The position numbers and the translations under genes were made by a program. Below are positions 33,701 to 43,555 of a stretch of DNA of 64,000 nucleotides, in pieces; positions within the stretch are counted from its first letter, which is position 1; every line of letters begins with the position of its first letter. Source of the DNA: Deuterostichococcus epilithicus (lineage: Eukaryota > Chlorophyta > Trebouxiophyceae > Prasiolales > Stichococcaceae); the NCBI GenBank assembly GCA_033439295.1, contig JAVTLE010000023.1:1655484-1719483 (forward strand), in the 5' to 3' direction. The notes under the pieces were generated by a model. That model was not told the origin of the DNA. It saw only the letters and a list, made by a program, of their open reading frames with translations, and did no database searches.

Positions 33701-36534
33701 GCCCTCTGCAGATGGCAGACTGAGGCTCCACAGCCGCTGAAGTCAAACGCTGAAGCCCACCAGCAGGCGCTGCGGCTCGCCCCAGCAGCTGTGCGGCAGC
33801 CGGCGAGGGTGCGGTGACTCAAAAAGCTGCGGCCGACGGCGACGGCGGAGGTCGGCCGCCTGCGGATGCGGCAGCTCCACGTTGAAGGCGGCTTCCGCGG
33901 CTGGGCCCCGCAGCGCGTGCCCGAAGTTGAGGTCGATCCAGGTGTGCAGGCTCTGCGACACACGCTCGCCTTCCAGCGCCGCCCTGCGCAGCAGGACAGC
34001 ATGCCTGTCAAATGCGGCCATTTGCATGGTGCAGCGTGGTGGGGCACATCAGGTTCGACAAAGCAGCGGACGCACCAGCGGTGGCGCGAATCTGCTTCCA
34101 GATAGCAACGGACACCCCTGATAACAATGTGCAAGTCATGTTGCGCACGGCAGAGCCTGTCTTGTACACTGCAGCGGTGACACGAGGCCAACCTGTGCCG
34201 CCTGACGAAGTCCACGGCGTCGGATGCCCAAGCAGGATAGCGCAGGTCCGGCATGTCGGGATGAACAGACTGGAAAACCGCCGCATCAGTGAAGAAGTCG
34301 GCAATCGCCTCATCCGGCGACCAGCGGTACAGCCGCTCCATTGTCGCTGGGTACTCGAGCGCCTTGAAACGGCAGAACTACACACATATTGCAACACAGG
34401 AAACCATTGCAGGGGTTGATGCATGACTGCAGAGGCTCCTGAGCTGGACTCGAATGCAACCTAGCTGAAGCATGCTAGAAGATCAGGAGTCACGCGGCGT
34501 GACTCTCACCTCGAAATTGGTGCGCACAACGGTGGTCAACACATCCTTCGGCAGCCGCCGCGCCTGCGGCGTGTCATGACAGCATTCGCATGGTTGAAGG
34601 CGCATGCAAACCAGACGCTACACGCCATGTAGGTGTGTCGGGCTCGGAAGAACATCGAACTCGTCCTTGCATCCCAGGGCACCTGGTAGATGCAGACGGC
34701 CAGCTCGGACAACGCCTCATCGGAGACGTGGTGCGGCGGCCGAGCGCTGTGGTAAGTGAACTCCAGCTGCTCGTCACCCTTTGCCAGCCGCCACTTGGTG
34801 CGCCCCAGGTCCCGCCACCCCGGAGCCGCCTCCTGCGCACAGGCTCAGTGCGCAGTGCAGCTGCACCCCAGTCTGCGCCTTTCTGCTGCACTCGGGCACC
34901 TCGCATGCAGGCTCGGCACTGGACTTCATCCCTGACTGCCTGTCTGTGCCATGTCATGCGCACGAGACTTCAAGGACGAATCAGCTCTGTTGCTTGAGAT
35001 GCACTGTGCGCTGCGGTTCTGGGGTGCGGTGCAGGCACCTGGAGGCTGTCCATGTGCGGCTCGGGCGGCACGCTGAAGTCCAGCACCCAGGGCAGCACCG
35101 GCGCGCGGGCGCGGTCGCCCGGCGCACGGCCCGCCAGGGCGTTCAGCCGCATCAGGTATTCGAAATTGGACACATCGCCGACGCGCCACCGCTCCGTGAG
35201 CTCCCCCAAGCTGCTATCAGCCTCCGGCAGCGCCGCCTCGCAACTGCGGCATCTTAGCTGCACCAGCCTGCACAGCGCGCAAGGGTGATCGTCTCGTGGC
35301 CTTCCAGCCCTCCCATGCAGCTGCAGTGCCACCAAACTCTCTATGGCGAAGGGCTGTAGCCAGTTTTGCTACAGCGACACATGTGCTGCGCAGGGCCCAT
35401 GCAGAAGCTGCACAGCAGCAGGTTCTGAAGCCACCGAGTCCAAGCTCAAAGTGCTGCAGCCGGTCGCTCACTGGCGGTCGTGGAGGAGCACGTCCTCAGG
35501 CCGCAGGCCGCCGAGGCCGATGTCGCCGCCATGCACCGCCGCGAGCGCCGACAGCAGCTGGAACAGCAGCAGTCGCGCATCCAGGCTGCCGGCATCCTGT
35601 GCGACCGCCTCCTCTCCGGCCGCAGCATTTGCCACGGTGCAGCCCTCGATGACGCTGCCGCCAGAGGTGTCATCCTCGCCGCACAGCAGCTCTGGCGCGC
35701 TCAGCAGCACGTCCGCCAGGCTGTCGGTGGCATGCCGTCGAAGTTCATATTCGCGCCGCGCCTGCTGCTGCGGCATGCTCAAGGCGTCATGAGTAGCCCC
35801 GGCCTCGGACCCGTCAGCATCTGGCAGCTTCAGCCGTGCCAGCACCGGTAGGATGTTCAGCTGCCGTGGCAGCTCTGAGGGCGGCGGCCCCTGCGCAGCG
35901 CCGTTTTCTCGACTGCCGGGCTGACCGCGATCGCGGCCAGTCGCAGACTCCGCTGCAGGCTCCCCAGGGATATGAGAGGAGGCCAGCACAGGCACTGCCG
36001 CGTCGTGCGCCAGGGCCGACACGTCGAACACTGCCGGTTGCTCCTGCATCACATGCAGTGAGCGCAGCGGCTCTCTGGCAGCTGTCGGTTGATATGACCG
36101 TAATTCATGCCGAGTCTTTTGCAAAGGGGTTGTGCCATGCGCATACGCTGTCGAAAACAGCCTGGCTCGCAACTTGGCTAACCACGCACCTCCGAGAGCT
36201 CCGCAAGAAACCTTGCCAGGCTGACAGGGGTGCCATAGTGCTCCCGAACATCGCCGCCGTGAAGGGATGCCGGCGCGACGTCATCGGCGCCAGCACCCCG
36301 GTCGCTGCCCTGGAATCCGCGACCTTCAGTCTCTGGAGCGCTCAGCAAGCGCACAGCCACGCGGTCGCCGGACTGGAGGCCCAGTTCTTGAAGGAGGCGC
36401 CCCAGCCTGACGCGCGCATCAGCTAGCAGACCGCGGACTGCTGGTTGCTGAGCTGCATCGCGCCTGGCAGGCAGCGCATCTGGCAGCTCCACAAAGCACA
36501 CGGCAGCCTCGCAGGCGTCCCCGCCTGCAGGCAA
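27751..36534 (-). CDS. BEACH-WD40 protein, WDR81 / plant GFS12-like
   Basis: A single large multi-exon gene, read from the order of domains. WDR81 and its plant relative GFS12 act in endosomal and vacuolar traffic. From the N-terminus: an opening segment ([16 protein letters not shown], 36530-36180); a kinase-like segment ([20 protein letters not shown], near 35500); the BEACH domain ([28 protein letters not shown] near 35100; [14 protein letters not shown] and [14 protein letters not shown] near 34700-34800; [18 protein letters not shown] near 34300; [17 protein letters not shown] near 33930; [12 protein letters not shown] near 33810); an ARM-like helical stretch (33250-30750); and WD40 repeats ([44 protein letters not shown]) ending at 27751. 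The kinase-like part shows no catalytic motif I can confirm. The start is uncertain: 36534 is the upstream limit of the first convincing exon, and an earlier exon near 36870-36960 is possible. Confidence 0.85.
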
Positions 36535-37140
36535 AAGCCGGCTTCTCCATCACACCAACCTCCAACACGCCGAGTGACACTCGGTCACTCGTCTGACACA
36601 TGCGATTTCGATGACAGGAAGTACGTTCGCGATCAACAGGGACTCGTGGACCCGTTCTCAACCGATAGTGCTTCTTACCGCGAGGATCGGGTCGCAAACA
36701 CCCCGCAAAATCGCTTTCCAGGTGTTCGAGCTGCTGCTGTTGCATGCTGCAAGTATAGACTGGCACACAGGAATCGCCAATGAGTTGGTGCTGACGATCT
36801 GATGTGCTTGATCCGAGAAAGTTGGTGCTGTCTGACAGCCCGACAAGATGCCTCTGCCAGCTCGTCAGGCAGCGCGTCCGCCCCTTTGAGCAGTGGTGAG
36901 ACCGTTTGTTGTGAACCATCACCTCTTTCAACCCAGATTACAACGGCAGGTCTATACTCTCCCAGAGTCCGCCTGCTCATGAGGCGTTTACACCCTGGCT
37001 TCACGAACGCTGATCGCCATACCTAGTGTCGTTTCCAAGCCTTGCCTCGCCCGTCTGCTCTCAACCTCAACAGATCCGTATCAGTCACTTCGCAAGCGCC
37101 ATCAGCTGCGTAAATTGACAGTTGACTGTGTGCTTTGCGG
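36535..37140. other. Spacer between SEC23-like 3' end and WDR81-like 5' end
   Basis: About 600 bp. It contains a possible first exon of the WDR81-like gene (frame around 36960-36870, LLKGADALPDELAEAS), which I could not join with confidence. The rest shows nothing recognisable. Confidence 0.4.
36988..36992 (-). terminator. Candidate TGTAA poly(A) signal, SEC23-like gene
   Basis: TGTAA on the minus strand about 150 nt after the stop at 37141. Confidence 0.4.
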
Positions 37141-40100
37141 TCATTCCTGCCGCAGTAGGGTTACCACTTGCGCCTTAACGCTCTCCAGGAACAGCACGAA
37201 GCCACGGCCCGCCTCTGCGCCCGCTGCCGCCAGACCAGCGTCCGGCTCCTCGATCAGGCAGGGGTAGAAGGCCCTGCGCCATCAAAACAAGTTATATATC
37301 TGGCAGATCGAATCAAGCAACACTGTCATGCTGCAGGAACGCTTCAGAAGCTTGTTATGCGGGTGGGACACTGTCAGCACCAGAGCTCGAGGTGCGTCGC
37401 TGCTATGCGACGGCGCACCCATCGTCTGCAGGGTCGCCGCCGCGCAACAGGCGCAGGTGCGGCGTCATGCGACGCCCCGTGCGCGCGGTGTTGATGGCGC
37501 CCCGCAGCAACGACCCCTGCGGCGGCGGGAAGGGCAGCTCCGCCGCCGGCGCGCCCGCCATGTAAAACACCAGCACCGCCGTGTAGCTGTTAGCAGGGAT
37601 AAAACAATCCTGTCAGAACCTCTGAGAACTGCGATCTCCTGGTAGTCCTCGTCCACATTGCAGTCACCCTCTTGTATGTGGTGTTGAAACACATCTGGTC
37701 CTTGCGATCCCTAGATCCCGTGCTGCTCCTCGTGCAGCTGGTCAGCCGAGCAGGCTTCCATCCTGCTGGGCAACCAGCAGCTCGACAGCGAGGCACCTGT
37801 CGAGCAGGTAGATGGGGGCGCCGCTGGTGGTGAGCGCCGCCTCGCTGAGCGAGTGCCGCGGGAAAGCCTGCGAGTCGGGGCTGGTGAAGGACGCCAGCAG
37901 CGGGTACACCGCCCGCCGCAGCTCCCCTGGCGGCAGACCCGCCTGATAGTAGGCGAGGACACTCAGTCGGTAAGGACATCAAGCAGAGCTGCTTCCCCGG
38001 TCCCTGGGCGGCCGTGGGCATCTCAAAGCGTCGTGACTCCACTTGCTGCAGTGCTGTGACTGATGCAGCTGCCCACATGGAATTCGAGAACAGGCTTCAG
38101 CATGACCCAAGGAATGCTGCCGAGGTGCCTCACCCACAGCAGGCGCGCGGCGGTGGAAGCGTCGGGGTGGTCGCCCGGGCGCCGCACCAGCAGCGGGCTG
38201 CGCAGCAGGCCGTATGCCAGGCGGGGCACCGCCTGCAGTGCCTCCACCGCCTCAAATGCCACATCTGCCTGCGCAGCGGCCGTGCTAGATAAGTCTCAGC
38301 CGAGAAACCTTGCCGAAGGGGTCGCACGGCTGACAGAGACAGACGCTGCAATGAGGAGCGGCATGCTTCGAGCGCGCTCAATCCATCGCCGATTCAAAAG
38401 TGCAAACATGAGCCAACATCAGCGGGTCTGCAGGCACTCCAATTTGGTCAAAAACCAAGACTGACCTGCGCGGCGGCGGCGCCAGAGAGGCCGAGGATGT
38501 GGCGGTTGTACTGCGCCGCCAGGACGGCCAGCCAATCCTGCACCAGGGCATGGCCCTCCGCAGCCCCATCCTACGGCATGCACATGTGTGTGGAGCTGAT
38601 CACTCATCAACCGGGTGTACGCAGAAGGCCGCATGAACCTCGCCAGCAGCAGGAGGCTGAGCGTCCGGCGCAGTGATCGTGCCAGGATCATGCAAATGCA
38701 TGTCCATTTGAGGTCATCTCCAAGCGCACATTCATTTCAGTATATTAATCAGGCGCGCACCTCGCCGGCGGCCTGGATGAGCTTGTGCAGCAGGCAAGCT
38801 AGCACTGCATCGGCGTCGCAGCCGTCGAAGACCTCCTGCGGCGTCGACGCCAGCGGGATCGGCAGCGTCAGCACCCGCATGCGCCGCTGCAGCACATACC
38901 TGCGCTGACGAGCTCTGCTCACAAATTTGGGCATCTCGGATGGTCCCTGGACTTTCGGAATGCGGTGCAAAAACACGTGTAGCGCGCAGCATGCTTCACG
39001 AGGCAAGCCTTCGGTGCCTCTGTGAAAAATCAGCCAGATGCAGGGTCTCGTGAAGCAGCCAGCAGCCGGTCGCACCGGCGTGCAGCCGGCTCGCTGGCCG
39101 GCGCGCCGCCGCCCTGCGCCGCCTGCTCCGGCAGCACGATCGAGTACTGGAAGGCCAGCTGCAGGACGGGCGCAGCGCCGTCCAGGTTGTTGAGCCCCGA
39201 CGCCTTGGCGTACTCCAGGTCGAAGGCGAAGCAGTCGTTGGGGTCCTGCGCACCATGCGCCATACAGAGGGATGCTGCAGGGTTGAAGGCGGTACTTGCC
39301 GGAGAGGCTGTGCTGTGTGATCATGATCACCGCAAAAGGGCTGTTGGCATTGCAGCTCAACTAGCAACTAGGATTGATACCAGTGCTTTGAAGTGCGGTC
39401 AGTCCATGCTGAAATGAAGAGTGCATTGTCGGGAGCACGTGACAGCGCAGGCGGTGTGGACACGCACCGCGCTGATGACGTGGAACAGGTTCTCGAACTG
39501 GTCGTCCGGGAAGAGGTGGCCAAAGGCGCGCGCGACCCGGAAGTCGGGCGAGGTGCGCAGCCGCAGCAGGCCGCCACGCGCCAGCGGCGCCCCCAGCCGC
39601 CGGTATATGTCCTGCACATCTCCAGGCGCGTGCCTGATGCCTGGCAGGGACAGGGAGGAGAGAGCGCCGGCCGGGATGGGTTTGGGTCGTCACACTTCTG
39701 ACTGGCATGCACAGAAGTGCCACGGAAGCAGTCAGACATTAGCGCTGCACAGACGACAAGGTGTCTTGCCATACAAAATCCCGATCTGCTAGAATTGAGA
39801 GGTGTTGGCGCATCTGTCACAGTCGTACCACTGGCTTCAGGAGCACACCTGCGGCAGGGCTGCGTCCTCGATAGAGGGGTACAGGAACAGGGCACCACCC
39901 GTCGCCATGGCAAGCGGCTCAAGCGCCGCCAGACCGCACCCCTGCTAGGACGTCACATGCGGATCATGGGGCCGTCAGATCGAGAGAGCAGTCGGAGACG
40001 CAGAAAGCTCGCAACACCGAGCTGCAGCGCGGAGGAAGACATGTGATCATAGTGCAAAGGACTTCCTTGCACACTGGCGCACGCACCTCGGCTGCCACAG

Positions 40101-42935
40101 CAAAGACATCGATGCACACGGCCAGGGACGCCGCCGCTGCGGCGGCCTCCTCGTAGAACTCTCGCGCCTCCGGATCGAGGACAATCTGCGGCGCCAGGTC
40201 CACGAGCTGGGCTCAAGAAACCGTGCCTGGTCAGCATGCAAAAGGGTTCCTCGGGCGCGAGGCCACATCAGCGAGGTACAGTGCCACACAAGCCATGGTT
40301 TGCGGACAGCACGCGCACCGGGCCGGGGCCTTCGTCGGCGACGTCGGCCGGCCGGTGCTGCTGCTGCGGCACCGCGGGCATGGAGAAGGTGTACGGGTTC
40401 AGGTCCGACATCATGGGATCCATTATGATGGTGGATGCCGTGGGGCCTGCCGCCTGGGCATCGTCCGCCGCAGCCGGCTGCCGGTGGAACACGCGGCCGC
40501 GCCCCGCATTGGGCGGCCCCGCCAGGAACGCCAGCAGCCGTGCGCCTGTTTGCACCCATCAGGCGAGCGCACATGCGACTGAGCCGCCGTCGTAGAACCC
40601 GCTGAGGCCAACGTGGCACGGCTGCAATCCACGCTAGGCGTCATGACCCTCTGCGCAACCCTGTCCTTTGCAACCCCTGGATGGTCGAATGCTCTCACAA
40701 GAGCACAGCGCCTGCCCACCTGCGTAGGCGCCGGCGACAACGGCGGCGGTGCTGTTGGCGACACCGTCGGCCACGCCCGAGGCGGAGGCGGCAGCGCCAC
40801 TGGACCGCCGCTCCTGCAGCGCCGCCGCGCCAGAGAGGTAGCGCAGGACCGCCTGCACCGCGCCGCCAAAGCCGCGCCCGCCCGCCAGCTCCTCCGGTTC
40901 GCCTGGGTACGGGTCATATTCGTTCAGGTGGCTGCTGGACAATCACGTGACGAGGGGGTTACTGCTCGAAACACTGCCCCTGCACCGCGCCTGCTGGCCG
41001 GCTCCTCTGGCTCGCCCAAATAAACCGCGTCAGTGGCTGCTGAGCACGCTTTTGCTTTCAATAGGTATTGCAGTACATGTTGCCAGGCCCAACACCGCAA
41101 TGCCAAAGTCACACCCGACCGCCAGCTCCTCCGGCTTGCCCCTCGAGCAGGCGGCTGCCAGTCAGGGGTGACTAGGCGTCCTGTGTGACAACAAGGAGCG
41201 CAGCAACATATGGCAGGTCCTACAGAATGCTTTTCACAGCTCTACGAGTACCCTCACACAAGCTGTTCTGCCTTACATCCGCCTCTGCTCTCCCTGTGGG
41301 GGTTTGCCAGATGCTGCACGATCAGCCTGCTGCACTCTCCACCGCTGCTCGTGCACTGCCGCACCCGACTCGGCCGGCTCCCACGGCTCCGCCTGCAGCG
41401 CATCCAGCGCGACGACGATGGCGTCTTTCGATTCTCCCACCGGCGCCAGCAAGCTGGCCAGTGGCAGCGCATCCTCCAGCTCCAGAGCGGTCGGCGCATC
41501 GCCCTCCTCTGACAGGGCCACGTATCGCACCGACGGCCGGCCGCTCCCCACCTCGTATAGCCCCAGCTGCACGTCCAGGCCAAGGCAATGTGCAATGTGA
41601 ACCCAGACGTGCACTTACTGCACGTCGCATGGTGCGATCGCGTCCGTGACCTGCCGCAGGGGCGCTGAGCCGCCTGTGCTTGGACGCGCGCAGCGCGACG
41701 ACAGCTGCAGGTCAGCTTGTGTCAGGTCAAGCCCATGGCGGAAAGCAACATCGTGGCCACACCCGGTGGGAGTAGGTGACAAGGCCGAAGCGCGCGGCGG
41801 GCGGCAGCGCCTCCAGGGCCGCCTGCAGCGCCGACCGCGTCAGCTCCAGGGCCTCCTCCCCGCAGCACACGTCCACCAGTGCCACGTACAGCGGCACCGC
41901 ATCCGGCTCCGGCTGCGGCGCCCGCACCCCCTGTGCAGGACATATGCGACAAGCAGGTCAGGATCAAGGGAGGCCTCGGTGATGTATTGGGAGCCTCGGT
42001 ACTGACTCTCGGTAATTGTCGAGAATCCCCAGCGGCCGCCACAGAAGCTCAGTGGCTGATCAGCCGAGTCATGTGCAGGACCGCGCAGCGGGCACACCGC
42101 AGGGGGTGACAGACATGGCACAGCATGCGGCTCAAGGTAAGGCTTGTCCTGGGGGCACAGGTGCCATTCGCACCGCTCGGAGCCGCTCGGCACCAAGGCG
42201 CAGCGAGTGGGCCAAGCAGGCGTTGGCACCACAGCGAACGAGTATCGCAACCTAGCATTGGACACCGCAAAATTCATGCACACCTCGTCGTCCGAGTCGC
42301 TGTCGTCCAGGCCCTCCCGCGGGTCGCACTCCATTTCCACCAGGTCCGCCCGCAGCTCTGGCAGCCGGTGCATCGCCGACTGCCGCCCATACCTGTCGTG
42401 CATGCCAGGCCTCTCAGTGCAACATAAAAACTTCAGGTCGAGACGCAGAGCACGCATGACGTGGGTTCATATGCTTGCTCAGGGTGAATGGACAGGATGG
42501 GAACGCACTTGGCTTCCTGGGCGGTGAGGTGCTCATTGTAGGCCCCGCACAGGGAGCACGACCAGCCGGCGCGCTCCAGCTGGCAGTACCGGTTGATGTA
42601 CCTGCGTGATGGAGCAGAAAGAGTACGCCTGGGCCAGAAAGAGACCTGGCCAGACAGGAGGTTGACAGCTTGCTGATACCTGCATGTACATCAGGCGTGC
42701 AGTCCTGCCATGACATGACACGACGCCCAACTCACGCATAGCAGTCGCCGCAGCGGGCGATGTCCTTGGCCTTCAGATCGCAGCGCCTATCCAGCGACGC
42801 GAACTTGGACCTGGCAAACGGCTGCGCAACGCAGCCGAACGGCAGCCCGCACTCGTCCTTGAGCTCGCCTGCGGCACGGCGCGGCAGCATATGCGAAGCA
42901 CATGTCGACCTCAAGCAGGGGCATTGCCGTCCCAT
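37141..42935 (-). CDS. SEC23-like COPII coat protein, plant At4g01810 type
   Basis: SEC23 is the GTPase-activating inner-coat subunit of COPII vesicles. This is the divergent green-lineage branch typified by Arabidopsis At4g01810. In order: DECGLPFGCVAQPFA near the start; a zinc finger split by an intron (RCGDCYA with YINRYC, then WSCSLCGAYNEH; 42730-42520); the trunk domain (PLYVALVDVCCGEEALEL, ARFGLVTYSHRV near 41900-41760; LYEVGSGRPSVRYVAL near 41550; GGRGFGGAVQAVLRYLSG near 40860; LLAFLAGPPNAGRGRVF near 40530); LRLRTSPDFRVARAFGHLFP (39570); DPNDCFAFDLEYAKASGLNN (39240); LQRRMRVLTLPIPLA (38890); ALVQDWLAVLAAQYNRH (38530); the gelsolin-like tail near 37560 (AELPFPPPQGSLLRGAINTA) and a last exon to 37141. 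I could not check the Arg finger. The start is uncertain: the frame opens at an ATG at 42935, but the true first exon could be shorter. Two extra copies of the exon starting at 40902 lie in the intron before it. Confidence 0.85.
40985..41022 (-). repeat. Decayed copy 1 of SEC23-like exon start
   Basis: On the minus strand GGCGAGCCAGAGGAGC corresponds to the exon start at 40902 (GCGAACCGGAGGAGC), and downstream bases also match. It lies 112 bp upstream of the real exon, and its acceptor AG is lost. Confidence 0.8.
41113..41141 (-). repeat. Decayed copy 2 of SEC23-like exon start
   Basis: GCAAGCCGGAGGAGCTGGCGG on the minus strand again matches the exon starting at 40902. It lies 125 bp upstream of copy 1, making a three-unit tandem array with a period of about 112-125 bp. 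Confidence 0.8.
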
Positions 42936-43555
42936 CCATCATACGCAGTGAATACCTGTGGCTGGAAACTTTTGTAGCGTGAAGCGCAGCAGCCTGCGAG
43001 TTTCCTCTGTCATGGCTAACAGATGTTGCCGCGGGGGGGGCTAGACTATGCTCCCCTGGCCCCTATCACGAAAGCCTTGCACTGGCACATGCAAGCGGCG
43101 ATCAGAAACGTACGATTGGCTTGTGTCCAGCTCTATACGAGCAGGATCTGCGGCACTGAAGCTCAGATTGAAAGCGGATCAGCGACCTTTGTGTGGCATA
43201 TTTTCTTTCACCAAGCTCGCGCCGCAATCAGAGGCGACAGACCACTTCGACAGGATGTTCTGCGGGATGATGATCAACGAGGCTTTGCGCGAACGTGCTT
43301 GCCTGCAGCATAAGAGGGAGGAGTGCCTTTCCAAAGAAAGGCGGATAGCTGCCGGGACTGCCCTTTCGGGCATAGCCCTTTAAGCTGCAGCACACGTGTT
43401 CCCACGTCAGCATTATGTCATCCGGCAAACAATCAAGCCACTCGCTGGCTGTGTTTGTGTAGTTTAGATCTGCACATCTAGCGTTCCTGCTCGCTATGTA
43501 AGGCTGTCTGAACGGCTACGGCAGCTTCGCCGCAAACCGGCACCGAGTGCACATC
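42936..43555. promoter_or_regulatory. Divergent intergenic region, SEC23-like / FA-BACK-discoidin
   Basis: About 620 bp between divergent genes. The open frames here (for example 43023-43383) match no family I know and I treat them as chance. Confidence 0.4.

Noticed and set aside
36870-36960. Possible first exon of the WDR81-like gene (LLKGADALPDELAEAS)
   Set aside because: I could not find a donor and phase that join it to the exon ending near 36180-36534; left unassigned.
43023-43383. Frames of 96-111 codons between SEC23-like and discoidin genes
   Set aside because: No domain, no intron signals and a position in a divergent promoter; probably chance.
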